Source: Acidobacteriota bacterium
GTDB lineage: Bacteria; Acidobacteriota; Terriglobia; Terriglobales; Acidobacteriaceae
DNA length: 64,000 nt
NCBI GenBank assembly: GCA_021846275.1
Contig: JAJZBZ010000003.1
Span: forward strand, 1-64,000
Reading direction: 5' to 3'
Position numbers and translations under genes: made by a program. Shown piece by piece: positions 6,935 to 16,226 of this stretch. The notes under the pieces were generated by a model. The model was not told the DNA's origin and did not search any database. It saw nothing but the letters and a program-made list of their open reading frames with translations. Every line of letters starts with the position of its first letter. Position 1 is the stretch's first letter.

Positions 6935-9916
6935 ATGCAAAGTTGGTTCTCCCGGAAACTCATTGCCCTGTCGTCCATCGCCGTCACGCTCTTCAGCCTC
7001 ACGCTCGCCGCGCAAACCCCGCTTGACTCCACCTACGCGCGCGACCCCAACCAGCCCATCGACCAGCACTACACCGACCAGATTCGCAAGTACACCACCG
7101 AGCCGGAGTTCCTCTCGCCGCTCGTCAGCTACCTGCCCGCGTCCCAAACCGTGCCCACGCCGGAAAAGGTGCTCGGTGACGTTTCCGGCGCGCCCAACAT
7201 GCTGCCCTACGCCGAGGATGTCTACAAATACTTCCGTCTGCTCGCCGCCGCCTCGCCGCGCGTCCGCGTCGTCACCATCGGCCACACCGAGGAAGGCCGC
7301 GAGATGATCGCCGTCGCCATCGCCGATGAGAAACTTCTTGACCAGCAGCAGGCCAACGATGCGCGCCTTGCTCAGCTTGCCGATCCGCGCACCCTCCACA
7401 TGGATGACGCCGCCGCGCGCAAGCTCGTCGATCAGTCTTTTCCGGTCTACTACATCACCGGAACCATCCACTCGCCAGAGACTGGCGCGCCCACCGCGCT
7501 CATGGAACTGGGCTACCGGCTTGCCGTCGATAATGCGCCTTACATTCAGTACATCCGCACCCACATGATCACGCTCATCACGCCCGTCGTGGAAGTGGAC
7601 GGACGCGACCGCATGGTCGATCTCTATCGCTGGCACCGCGCGCACCTCAACGAGAACTACCCGCGCCTGCTCTACTGGGGGCACTACGTCGCGCACGACA
7701 ACAACCGCGACGCCATGGGCATGACGCTCGACCTCTCGCGCAATGTCATGAACACGCTCGTGGGCTGGCATGCGCAGGTGCTCCATGACCTGCACGAGTC
7801 CGTTCCGTTTCTCTATGACAACACCGTCGGCGACGGCCCCTACAACTCCTGGGTCGATCCCACCCTCGCCGACGAATGGGCCGAGCTTGGCTGGAACAAC
7901 ATCTCCCAGATGCAGTCGCTCGGCATGCCCGGCGTCTTCACTCACGGCGACTTCGACACCTGGAATCCTGGCTACCTGATGTTCATGGCCGCCATGCACA
8001 ACGGTATCAGCCGCCTCTACGAAACCTTCGGCAACGGCGGCGCGGACACCCAGAAACGCATTCTCTCGCCCGAGGAATACTCGCGCACCTGGTATCGCCA
8101 GAATCCACCGCTGCCTCAGGTTCTCTGGTCCCAGCGTGACAACAACAACTACGAGCAGACGGCGCTGCTCACCACGCTCAGCTACTTCTCGCGCCACACG
8201 CACCACTTCCTGGAGAACTACTACATCAAGAGCAAGGACGCCGTAAATAAGCCGTCGCTCGAAGGCCCGGCGGCCTACGTCCTGCCTGCCGACGCCGCGC
8301 AGACCAATCGCCAGATGCAGCTTCTGCGCTCACTCGCCCGCCAGCACGTTGAGGTAGAAACGCTCACCAGTGCGACCACCACCACCATCCCCGGCGCCAA
8401 GCGCGGCGACAAGCCCGTCTCCGTCACGCTGCCCGCCGACAGCATCGTCGTGCGCATGGATCAGCCCTACTCGCGCATCGCCGATGCCCTGCTCGACCAC
8501 CAGTTCTGGGCGCCGGATGATCCGCAGAAGCATCCCTATGACGACACCGGCTGGTCGTTCACCGATCTCTTCAACCTGAAGGTTGATCGCGTCACCGACA
8601 AGAGCATCCTGCACGCGTCGATGAAGCCGCTCACCGATCCAACTGCGCTCATCGAAGCAGGCTCCATCTCCGGTTCCGTGGCCATCGTGCCGAACACCGC
8701 ACAGGTCACGCTGCTCTCGCTCGTCTTCAAGGTGAAGTCGGCCACCTTCCATGTCGCCGAAAAATCCTTCACCATCAGCGGTCACAACTATCCCGCGGGC
8801 ACGCTGCTCATCGAACATGCCGACGCAGGTCAACTCAACTCGGTTCTCAGCACTCTCGCGCTCCACGCTGATTTTTCCGATGCAATGCCATCCGTCGCCA
8901 TGCACGCCGTCACCGCGCCGCGCATCGCCGTCATGCACACCTGGCTGGCCACGCAGAGCGAGGGCTGGTGGCGCTACGCCTTCGATGATCTCGGCATTCC
9001 CTACGACTACATCAGCACGCAGACCGCGGCCAAAGAATCCGATCTCCGCGCGAAATACGATGTCATCGTCTTTGCTCCCGTTGGCCGCGCCAGCTCCAGC
9101 ATGATCCTCGACGGCTACCCGATGTGGAACAACCCCATGCCGTGGCAGAAGAGCGACATCACGCCCAATCTTGGTCGCATCGACTCCACGCCGGACATGC
9201 GTCCCGGCCTCGGTTACGAAGGCCTCGCCCATCTGCGCGACTTCGTCCAACAGGGCGGGCTGCTCATCACGTCGGAGGACACGGCGCAGTTCGCCATCGA
9301 CACCGGCCTCGCGCCCGGCGTCAGCGTCGCGCCTCACGGTGACGCGCGCGTCGTCGGCACCGTTCTGCAGAGCGTCTTCGTCGATGCTGCCTCGCCCGTC
9401 GCCTGGGGATTCGGCTCCACAGTTCCCGTCTACAGCGCCAGCGGCATGGTCTTCAATGTCAGCAACACGCTCGGCCGCGCCGGCTTCCGCACGCTCATGG
9501 ACCCCTACTCCGAGCGGCCCACCGGACGCGGCAATCTCGCCGACAGTGACCAGCCCGTCGCGCGGCCCATCACCCCAGCTGACCCGCTGCCCACGGTCAA
9601 ACCCTGGCAGGCGCGCCCGCTCAACGAGGATCAGGCCCGCAACAACCTGATGCTCATCCCCGCCAATCTTCGCCCGGACGTGATCCTGCGCTTTGCCGAC
9701 GGCAACTCCATGCTGCTCGACGGACTGCTCAGCAAGCCCGCTTCCATTGCGCAGCACGCCATCGTCGTCGATGCTCATCTCGGCTCCGGCAACGTGCTGC
9801 TCTTCGGCAACGATCCCATCTATCGCGGCGAAACCATCGGAACCTATCCGCTGGTCTTCAACGCCATGCTCAACTTCAACGCGCTGCACTCAACCCCGGC
9901 GGCTGCTGCAAAGTAG
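6935..9916 (+). CDS. M14-family zinc carboxypeptidase-like exported protein
   Basis: A 993-residue protein with a cleavable signal peptide (hydrophobic stretch ending L-A-A-Q near residue 27). The M14 metallopeptidase fold is indicated by the zinc motif H-S-P-E (about 179-182) and a second ligand in D-L-H-E-S (about 285-289). The large C-terminal half resembles the glutamine-amidotransferase-like extension of long M14 proteins (segments V-I-V-F-A-P-V-G and G-G-L-L-I-T-S-E-D). It probably hydrolyses peptides or amino-acid conjugates in the periplasm; substrate specificity is unknown. ATG 6935 is chosen over an upstream frame because AGGA lies just before it and a signal peptide follows. A strong terminator follows the stop. 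Confidence 0.82.
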   Translation: MQSWFSRKLIALSSIAVTLFSLTLAAQTPLDSTYARDPNQPIDQHYTDQIRKYTTEPEFLSPLVSYLPASQTVPTPEKVLGDVSGAPNMLPYAEDVYKYFRLLAAASPRVRVVTIGHTEEGREMIAVAIADEKLLDQQQANDARLAQLADPRTLHMDDAAARKLVDQSFPVYYITGTIHSPETGAPTALMELGYRLAVDNAPYIQYIRTHMITLITPVVEVDGRDRMVDLYRWHRAHLNENYPRLLYWGHYVAHDNNRDAMGMTLDLSRNVMNTLVGWHAQVLHDLHESVPFLYDNTVGDGPYNSWVDPTLADEWAELGWNNISQMQSLGMPGVFTHGDFDTWNPGYLMFMAAMHNGISRLYETFGNGGADTQKRILSPEEYSRTWYRQNPPLPQVLWSQRDNNNYEQTALLTTLSYFSRHTHHFLENYYIKSKDAVNKPSLEGPAAYVLPADAAQTNRQMQLLRSLARQHVEVETLTSATTTTIPGAKRGDKPVSVTLPADSIVVRMDQPYSRIADALLDHQFWAPDDPQKHPYDDTGWSFTDLFNLKVDRVTDKSILHASMKPLTDPTALIEAGSISGSVAIVPNTAQVTLLSLVFKVKSATFHVAEKSFTISGHNYPAGTLLIEHADAGQLNSVLSTLALHADFSDAMPSVAMHAVTAPRIAVMHTWLATQSEGWWRYAFDDLGIPYDYISTQTAAKESDLRAKYDVIVFAPVGRASSSMILDGYPMWNNPMPWQKSDITPNLGRIDSTPDMRPGLGYEGLAHLRDFVQQGGLLITSEDTAQFAIDTGLAPGVSVAPHGDARVVGTVLQSVFVDAASPVAWGFGSTVPVYSASGMVFNVSNTLGRAGFRTLMDPYSERPTGRGNLADSDQPVARPITPADPLPTVKPWQARPLNEDQARNNLMLIPANLRPDVILRFADGNSMLLDGLLSKPASIAQHAIVVDAHLGSGNVLLFGNDPIYRGETIGTYPLVFNAMLNFNALHSTPAAAAK

Positions 9917-9957
9917 CTCGGCAGCCCCGAACCACTCACAGTCGAACCCACCTCACC

Positions 9958-9993
9958 GGGCCGCGGCGGAATCCTCCGTCGCGGTCCGTTTTT
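9958..9993 (+). terminator. Intrinsic terminator after M14 peptidase
   Basis: A 13-bp stem, GGGCCGCGGCGGA (9958-9970) with TCCGTCGCGGTCC (9975-9987), including two G-U pairs and an ATCC loop, is followed by TTTTT at 9989-9993. Confidence 0.9.
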
Positions 9994-10097
9994 CGCTTTC
10001 GGCCCGCATTCGCTCCCATGCGCTATCATTGCCAATATCGGCAGTCGTCGCGCATTTGCCGCGTACTGCTGTGCGGAAGTTCTGCCCCGGAGAATGC

Positions 10098-11285
10098 ATG
10101 CGTCCACTTTTTCGCCGTCTCGTCTTTGCTGTCTCGTTTTGTCTGCTTCTCGTTCTGCTCGGCGGCGAATACGGCCTGCGCGTCCTCGGCGCGGATACCG
10201 GCAAGGACGGTGCCTATCGCCAGATCGATGTCTACTCCGAGGTGCTGCGCAAGATTCAGACCGACTACGTCACGGTCCCCAACGTTCCCGATGTGACGGA
10301 CGGCGCGCTTCACGGCCTGCTCGACTCGCTTGATTCCGGTTCCAGCTACCTCAGCCCGTCAGAGTACAAAATCTACACCGACCGCCCCACCGGCGGCAGC
10401 GCCAGCGTCGGCATGACGCTCTCCAAGCGCTTCGGCTACGCCACCGTCGTCAGCGCACTCCCCGATTCGCCAGCCGCCAAAGCCTCGTTCAAGGACGGCG
10501 ACGTCATCCTCGCCATCGACGGCCACTCCACCCGCGAGCTTCCGTCTGCCCTGCTCAACCTGCTGCTTGAGGGCAAGCCCGGTACGCAGGTCACGCTCTC
10601 CGTCATCCGTCCGGGCAAGAACGATCCCGACAAGGTGCCGCTCACGCGCGCCGACATCCCGACCCCGAACATGCAGGTCCAGCAGCTTGGCTCCGGAGCT
10701 GTTCTCTATCTCAAGCCGGTCACGCTTTCCTCGGCGCGCGTGGACACCATCGCCGCGCGCATCCAGGCGATGAAGACCAGCGGCGAGAAGAAAATCCTCC
10801 TCGACCTGCGCGACGTCACCACCGGAACGCCCGCCGACGGCCTGCGCCTGGCCAATCTCTTTCTGAACACCGGCACGCTGGCCACGCTCAGCGGCCAGCG
10901 CTTCGCCACGCAGACCTTTTCCGCCGATCCGAAATTCGCCATCACCACCGCGCCGCTCACTGTGCTCGTCAACGGCGGCACATCCGGCGCGGCGGAACTC
11001 ACCGCCGCGGCTCTCGCCGACAACAAGCGCGCCGATCTCGTCGGCCAACGCACCTTCGGCGATGACTCCGTGCAGAAGACCATCACCCTGCCCGACGGCG
11101 CAGCCGTCATCCTCACCGTCGCGGAGTACGTTTCCCCCTCCGGCAAAAAGATCATGCGGGATGCGGTCACGCCCACCGTCGCCGTCGATCTTCCCGTAAA
11201 TCCCGACGGCAGCGCCGCCACGACAACCAGTGCCGATCCGGTCCTCGATAAAGGCCTGTCCGTCCTGCAAGCAAAATCCGCCTGA
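10098..11285 (+). CDS. S41-family (CtpA-like) protein with lost catalytic residues
   Basis: A 395-residue protein with an N-terminal signal anchor (residues 5-22), a Tsp N-terminal helix region, a PDZ domain (about 95-185, F-K-D-G-D-V-I-L-A-I-D-G) and an S41 core. In active carboxy-terminal proteases the core reads N-x-G-T-A-S-A-S-E, with the third-from-last Ser as nucleophile, and T-F-G-K-G with the general-base Lys. Here the aligned text is N-G-G-T-S-G-A-A-E (292-300) and T-F-G-D-D (319-323). The nucleophile position is Gly297 and the Lys position Asp322. It is therefore probably a pseudo-protease acting by PDZ-mediated binding, unless the neighbouring Ser296 takes over. CGGAGA precedes ATG 10098. 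It sits between the M14 peptidase and a PBP, which fits an envelope role. Confidence 0.82.
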   Translation: MRPLFRRLVFAVSFCLLLVLLGGEYGLRVLGADTGKDGAYRQIDVYSEVLRKIQTDYVTVPNVPDVTDGALHGLLDSLDSGSSYLSPSEYKIYTDRPTGGSASVGMTLSKRFGYATVVSALPDSPAAKASFKDGDVILAIDGHSTRELPSALLNLLLEGKPGTQVTLSVIRPGKNDPDKVPLTRADIPTPNMQVQQLGSGAVLYLKPVTLSSARVDTIAARIQAMKTSGEKKILLDLRDVTTGTPADGLRLANLFLNTGTLATLSGQRFATQTFSADPKFAITTAPLTVLVNGGTSGAAELTAAALADNKRADLVGQRTFGDDSVQKTITLPDGAAVILTVAEYVSPSGKKIMRDAVTPTVAVDLPVNPDGSAATTTSADPVLDKGLSVLQAKSA

Positions 11286-11360
11286 TTTCGCCGCCATCCT
11301 CGGTTTGCGTTTCGGTCCTGCACGTCGTGGCGTATTCCTTGCGGAACACCCCCGCAATCG

Positions 11361-13793
11361 ATGGTCGCCGCGACGCTCGATTTGCCTTCCCGCCGTGGTA
11401 GCCTCAGGCAGAAGGATTCGCTCTTGCCTCCCCGAGCAAAATCTGGCACTGACACCGGCTTCCATGCGCCGCGTCGTCGCCACGCCGTTTCTCCCGTCGG
11501 CCCGCAGCGCAAGCTCGCCGGGCGCATCACGCTGGTCCTGCTCTTCGGCGTGGCCGCAGTCTTCGGCTCGCTTGCCGGGCTGATGCTCGTTTACTCCGTC
11601 AATCTTCCGCAGATCAGCGACCTCGAACGCTACCGCCCCGCCTCGATGACCAATCTCTACGACCGCAAGGGCCATCTCATCGGTTCCATCGCGCTCGAGC
11701 ATCGCGTCGATGTCGGCTACAACGATTTCGCGCCCGTCCTTCGCCAGGCCGTCATCTCCATCGAAGACAAAAACTTCGAATCCCACTGGGGCATCAACGT
11801 CTTCCGCATCGTCGGCGCGCTCGTCCACGATCTGCGCTCTCGCGGACGCTCGCAGGGCGCATCCACGCTCACCATGCAGCTCGCGCGCAATCTCTTTCTC
11901 TCGTCGGAGCGGACCTACGGACGCAAAATCCAGGAGGCATTTCTTGCCATCCAGATTGAGCGCAGCTTCACCAAGGAACAGATATTCACCCTTTACGGCA
12001 ATCAGATTTATCTCGGCCACGGCAACTACGGCTTTGAGGCCGCCTCGGAGTTTTACTTCTCCTGCCACGCGCGCGACCTCACGCTCACCCAGGCCGCGCT
12101 GCTCGCCGGACTGCCCAAAGGCCCGGTCGCCTACTCGCCGCTGCTCAATCCCGAAAAGGCCCTGCGCCGACGCAACCTCGTGCTCACCGAGATGGAGTCC
12201 GACCACGCCATCACCCACGACGAGGCTGAGGCCGCGCGCAGCGCTCCGCTCGGCCTGAATATCTCGCAGCCAGACATTCCCGTCGCGCCGTGGTTTGTCG
12301 AGGAGGTGCGCCGAGAGCTGGATCGCCACTTCGGTGCGGACACCGTTCTGCAATCCGGCCTGCGCGTGGACACCACGCTCGATCTCGATCTCCAGCGCGT
12401 CGCCAACCAGTCCGTGCTCGACGGCCTCGCCGCCTACGAGCGTCGCCACGGCTGGCGCGGAGACTCAACCAACATCCTCACGCAGGGCATCGATCCCGAC
12501 AGCTACAAACACCCTGACTGGATCACGCGCGCCCAGCCCGGCGACTACACCCACGCGCTCGTCACCCGCGTGCTGCCGCTCGAGATTCGCGCCCGCGTCG
12601 GCAGCCAGCGCATCGTGCTCACTCAGGAAGACTGGCAGTGGACCGGGGAGGCGCACGGCGATTCTCTGGTCAAACCCGGCGACCTCATCTACGTTCGCCT
12701 AGAAAGCGCCGTCGAGGGCAACGCAGAGCGCGCGTCCCTCGAACAGGACTCCGGCGTGCAGGGCGCGCTCATGGCGATGGACAACACCACCGGCGACGTG
12801 CTCGCCATGGTCGGCGGACGCGACTACGCACTCTCGCAATTCAACCGCGCCACCCAGGCCGAGCGCCAGACCGGCTCCAGCTTCAAGCCCTATGTCTACA
12901 CCGCGGCCATCGAAAGCGGCCTCACGCCCGACGACACCGTGCTCGATTCGCCCGTTAGCTTCGGCAGTTATCACCCGCATGACTACGAAAACAACTACAA
13001 AGGCCGCATGACGCTGCTCGAAGCCTTCGCCGACTCGCGCAACATTCCCGCGCTGCGCCTCGCCGACCGCGTCGGCATCCGCACTGTCATCGACACCGCC
13101 CACCGCTTCGGTGTCACCTCCGCCATCCCGCCCTATCTGCCCATCGCTCTCGGAGCCGTCGAGATCACGCTCGCCGAACAAATGCAGTCCTACGCCGTCT
13201 TTCCCAACGACGGCATCCGCGTCCAGGCTCACCTCATCCGCTCCGTATCGAGCGCCGACGGCGTTCCGCTCTGGCAGCCGTCCCCAGCCATCTCCCCGGT
13301 CATCAGCCAGCAGACGGCGCGCTCCATGATGCGCCTGCTGCGCGCCGTCACGCGCTCCGGCACCGCTGCCACGGCCGTTGCACTCAACCACCCCATCGGC
13401 GGCAAAACCGGCACCACCAGCAACTTTACCGATGCCTGGTTCCTCGGCTTTTCGCCGTCCGTCACCTGCGGCGTCTGGGTCGGTTACGACAGCCGCGAGT
13501 CACTCGGCGACAAGGAGACCGGCGCGCGCGCGGCCCTGCCCATCTGGGTCAACTTCATGCGCGCGGCCATCGCTGACCACCCGAAGGAAACCTTCCCCGG
13601 CGAAACTCAGGACGATACCGCGCATCGCTCGATCACACCGACCAATGCAGTGTCCGCGCGAACCACCGCTGCGCCTCTGCGAAAAACCGCCGCGCCCGCC
13701 GCACCGTTCAGATCTCGCCCACCATCCGCCGCGCCCGCGCAAAATACCGCCGCGCCCGGCGTACGTCGCGCTCGATCTGCGCCTTCAGGCTAG
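11361..13793 (+). CDS. Bifunctional penicillin-binding protein (class A, PBP1A-like)
   Basis: This enzyme polymerises glycan strands from lipid II and cross-links peptides in the periplasm. The 810-residue protein has a cytoplasmic basic tail, one transmembrane helix (about 54-75), and a GT51 transglycosylase domain with E-D-K-N-F (catalytic Glu135) and T-M-Q-L-A-R-N. The transpeptidase domain has S-S-F-K (Ser506), S-R-N (559-561) and K-T-G-T-T (682-686). The C-terminus is a low-complexity Ala/Pro/Arg tail that overlaps the convergent ribF by 86 bp. The start is uncertain: ATG 11361 lacks a good Shine-Dalgarno, while TTG 11424 has AAGGA seven bases before it and would remove 21 residues. Confidence 0.93.
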   Translation: MVAATLDLPSRRGSLRQKDSLLPPRAKSGTDTGFHAPRRRHAVSPVGPQRKLAGRITLVLLFGVAAVFGSLAGLMLVYSVNLPQISDLERYRPASMTNLYDRKGHLIGSIALEHRVDVGYNDFAPVLRQAVISIEDKNFESHWGINVFRIVGALVHDLRSRGRSQGASTLTMQLARNLFLSSERTYGRKIQEAFLAIQIERSFTKEQIFTLYGNQIYLGHGNYGFEAASEFYFSCHARDLTLTQAALLAGLPKGPVAYSPLLNPEKALRRRNLVLTEMESDHAITHDEAEAARSAPLGLNISQPDIPVAPWFVEEVRRELDRHFGADTVLQSGLRVDTTLDLDLQRVANQSVLDGLAAYERRHGWRGDSTNILTQGIDPDSYKHPDWITRAQPGDYTHALVTRVLPLEIRARVGSQRIVLTQEDWQWTGEAHGDSLVKPGDLIYVRLESAVEGNAERASLEQDSGVQGALMAMDNTTGDVLAMVGGRDYALSQFNRATQAERQTGSSFKPYVYTAAIESGLTPDDTVLDSPVSFGSYHPHDYENNYKGRMTLLEAFADSRNIPALRLADRVGIRTVIDTAHRFGVTSAIPPYLPIALGAVEITLAEQMQSYAVFPNDGIRVQAHLIRSVSSADGVPLWQPSPAISPVISQQTARSMMRLLRAVTRSGTAATAVALNHPIGGKTGTTSNFTDAWFLGFSPSVTCGVWVGYDSRESLGDKETGARAALPIWVNFMRAAIADHPKETFPGETQDDTAHRSITPTNAVSARTTAAPLRKTAAPAAPFRSRPPSAAPAQNTAAPGVRRARSAPSG

Positions 13794-14685
13794 CCACATC
13801 CGGCCACTTGATCTCCGGCCTCAGCCAGCTTCGAAACTCCACTTCAATCGCCGTGTTCTCACCCAACTCCATCGGCTCAAAATCCAGAACATGCGTTTCC
13901 ACCGCAAACGACGGCTCGCCCACCGTCGGACGCCAGCCCACATTCGTCACCGCGTCAAACCATCGCTGGCGAAAACCATCTTCCACTCCCAGCCGCGTCA
14001 CATACACGCCTGCACGCGGAAGCATTCCGTCATATTCCGCCAGATTCACCGTCGCAGCCAGCACTCTGCTCCCGATTCCGCGACCACGCGCCGGATGGGA
14101 TCGCACCGAGAAGCATCGCCCCAGCATCCACCGCGCCGCATTCACCCGCCCCGCACGCAGCCGCGCGCGAATCATCGAGCTTGAAACCTCCTGTCCGCGC
14201 ACCACCACCGGCCCATGCGCGCTCAGTGAAAATCCCATCTCCGCGCCCAGCTCGCGCAGCTCCCCGATTCCGGCCTCGGCGCGATGGCCACAGCGAAAAT
14301 TCATCCCCTCGTGCAGCGCGACCGTCCCCAGCCGCTCCACCAGCACCCGCCGCACAAACTCTCGCGCCGACAGTTGACTCATCGCCTCGTCAAACGGCAG
14401 CACCAATGCCGCATCCACACCGGCTCGATCCAACAGCAGCAGCTTTTCCTCCGTCGGTGTCAGCATCTCCGGCGCGGACTCTGGCCGGAGCACCTGCATC
14501 GGATGCGGCGCAAAGGTCACCGCCGCCATGCGCGCTCCGCGCATCCGCGCCTCGGTCAGAGCAGCCGCCAGAATCGCCCAGTGCCCGCGGTGAACACCGT
14601 CGAAGTTTCCGATGCTCGCCACCGTCGGCCCAAATCCCTGCGGAATCTCCTCGATCGATCGAAAGACCTGCATCGCGTGCCTCAT
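13708..14685 (-). CDS. ribF: Bifunctional riboflavin kinase / FAD synthetase RibF
   Basis: RibF converts riboflavin to FMN and then FAD. The 325-residue protein starts with the nucleotidyltransferase domain (G-N-F-D-G-V-H-R-G-H; T-F-A-P-H-P), includes S-S-S-M-I-R near the domain end, and continues with a flavokinase domain (G-V-Y-V-T-R-L; N-V-G-W-R-P-T-V; V-E-T-H-V-L-D-F). The usual P-T-A/V-N flavokinase motif reads A-T-V-N here, so the Pro is replaced. ATG 14685 is chosen because it overlaps the stop of the upstream hydrolase gene as ATGA, which indicates translational coupling; an internal Met 12 nt later is possible. It is the last gene of a four-gene minus-strand run. Confidence 0.93.
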   Translation of the reverse strand: MRHAMQVFRSIEEIPQGFGPTVASIGNFDGVHRGHWAILAAALTEARMRGARMAAVTFAPHPMQVLRPESAPEMLTPTEEKLLLLDRAGVDAALVLPFDEAMSQLSAREFVRRVLVERLGTVALHEGMNFRCGHRAEAGIGELRELGAEMGFSLSAHGPVVVRGQEVSSSMIRARLRAGRVNAARWMLGRCFSVRSHPARGRGIGSRVLAATVNLAEYDGMLPRAGVYVTRLGVEDGFRQRWFDAVTNVGWRPTVGEPSFAVETHVLDFEPMELGENTAIEVEFRSWLRPEIKWPDVASLKAQIERDVRRARRYFARARRMVGEI

Positions 14686-15551
14686 GCCCGGCACCCCGAT
14701 TCGCACCCATCGCTCCCGCACTCCAGCGCAAACCGCACTTGAAGTCCATCCCAGGCCATCGCCACGCCGTCGGGCAGCATTCCATCCGTCTCCGCGTGGC
14801 CCAGATCATGCGAGATGTGCGTCAGCCACGTCTGCCGCGCGCCAATCCGCTGCGCCCACTCGATCGCCTGCTCCACGGTCGCGTGGCTGGGATGAGGCCG
14901 ATGCCGCAGCGCGGAGAGCACCAGCACGTCCAGTCCCTGTAACCGCTCAAAACTCGCCTCGGGAATCGCACTCACATCCGTCAGATACGCCGCGCGGCCA
15001 AAGCGCAGACCCACAATCTCCATCGCGCCGTGCATCACCCTCACCGGCTCAAATCGCAGCCCGCCAACGGTCACGCCGTCGTCGATCCCGCGCAGCTCCA
15101 CGCGCGCCCTGTGCGAATACGTCGCCCCCTGCGAAAACGTGTAGGAGAAGACATGCTCCATCACCGCGCGCGTCTCCTCGCTCACATACAGAGGAATCGG
15201 CTCGCCCGTCCGATCCTCATGCTGAAAGCTGAGCGGCCTCAGATCATCCAGACCCAGAATGTGATCCGCGTGGGAGTGCGTGTAGATCACGGCGTCCAAC
15301 TCGCGCAGCCCCGCCGCCAGCGCCTGCTCGCGAAAATCCGGCCCCGTGTCGATCACCACGCGCCTGCTTCGCTCCGCGCCGTCGCTGTTGGCTTCGGTCC
15401 ACTCCACCAGGGCCGATGGCCTCAGCCGGCGATCCCGCGGATCGGCGCTCGCGCACACCGCGCAATCGCAGCCCAGAGTTGGCACGCCCATTGACGTACC
15501 TGTGCCCAGGAACCGCAGCGTCGCCTCGGTTCGTCCGGCGCTGTTCTCCAT
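14682..15551 (-). CDS. MBL-fold metallohydrolase (PhnP / RNase Z-like)
   Basis: A 289-residue metallo-beta-lactamase-fold protein. After an F-L-G-T-G-T-S strand comes a C-x-C-x-x-C segment (D-C-A-V-C-A), as in PhnP-type phosphodiesterases. The metal site H-S-H-A-D-H follows (T-H-S-H-A-D-H-I-L-G-L-D-D), with later ligands in V-M-H-G and T-H-I-S-H. PhnP hydrolyses 5-phosphoribosyl 1,2-cyclic phosphate, and related enzymes act on other cyclic phosphates, so the substrate here is open. It starts 2 bp after the DUF1844 gene and overlaps ribF, so the three are translated as a unit. No phosphonate genes are nearby, which weakens a specific PhnP call. Confidence 0.82.
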   Translation of the reverse strand: MENSAGRTEATLRFLGTGTSMGVPTLGCDCAVCASADPRDRRLRPSALVEWTEANSDGAERSRRVVIDTGPDFREQALAAGLRELDAVIYTHSHADHILGLDDLRPLSFQHEDRTGEPIPLYVSEETRAVMEHVFSYTFSQGATYSHRARVELRGIDDGVTVGGLRFEPVRVMHGAMEIVGLRFGRAAYLTDVSAIPEASFERLQGLDVLVLSALRHRPHPSHATVEQAIEWAQRIGARQTWLTHISHDLGHAETDGMLPDGVAMAWDGLQVRFALECGSDGCESGCRA

Positions 15552-15553
15552 GC

Positions 15554-16219
15554 TCAGTGCTTTGCTCCGCCCGATGGCGGCGGCGTCTGCATGGAGATCA
15601 TCCGCGTCAGCTCCAGGAACGTCATGCGCAGCTCATAGAGCGCCGTCTCCAGCGTCTGCTGCTCCGTCTTCGTCAGGTTTTCAGCGGTTTTTTCCTGCAA
15701 CACGCCCATCAAATCAATCGTCTGTCGCGCGCCCAGAATATCCACACGCGGACGCTGACCCTCCGGCGTTCCCGCGCCCATCTGCATCAGCGCCGACAGA
15801 TACAACTGCTGCACCAGATGTTCAAATCCAATCTTCTCCATCGCCGGTGCACCCGGATTCTGCGCCCGCACCAGCGTTTCCAGCCGCTCCGCCGACTGCT
15901 CATACTGCGCCTTCTGAAAGCGCGATTCCTCGCTCGACGGACCGGCCGTCGCAGCGCCCACTCCATGGTCGACGGCCTGCGTCTCCCCAGCCGATTCCTT
16001 CTTCGCGTCCGGCATCTCCACCAGCTTCGGTCGCGGCGTCTCCGCACTCTTCGCCGCTGCTGTCGCCGCAGCATCCTTCATCGGCTCCGTCGTCGTCGCC
16101 GCCGTACTTGCAGACGCTTCCGGCGCGGCGACTGACTCGCTCCCATCCGAGCCATCCTCTTCCATCCACTTTCTGCGGTTGATGACAGTAAACTTCGGCG
16201 TATCCTGTGTCTCGCTCAT
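15554..16219 (-). CDS. DUF1844 domain protein
   Basis: A 221-residue protein. The N-terminal half (about 20-115) is low-complexity and rich in Ala, Glu, Ser and Thr. The C-terminal half holds the DUF1844 domain: F-E-H-L-V-Q-Q-L-Y-L-S-A-L-M-Q-M-G, then I-D-L-M-G-V-L-Q-E-K-T, then a helical end. The domain is predicted alpha-helical and soluble, and its function is not established. It begins 7 nt after the folate-binding YgfZ-like gene and ends 2 nt before the MBL hydrolase, so it belongs to the same operon. Confidence 0.82.
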   Translation of the reverse strand: MSETQDTPKFTVINRRKWMEEDGSDGSESVAAPEASASTAATTTEPMKDAAATAAAKSAETPRPKLVEMPDAKKESAGETQAVDHGVGAATAGPSSEESRFQKAQYEQSAERLETLVRAQNPGAPAMEKIGFEHLVQQLYLSALMQMGAGTPEGQRPRVDILGARQTIDLMGVLQEKTAENLTKTEQQTLETALYELRMTFLELTRMISMQTPPPSGGAKH

Positions 16220-16226
16220 CGTCGTC

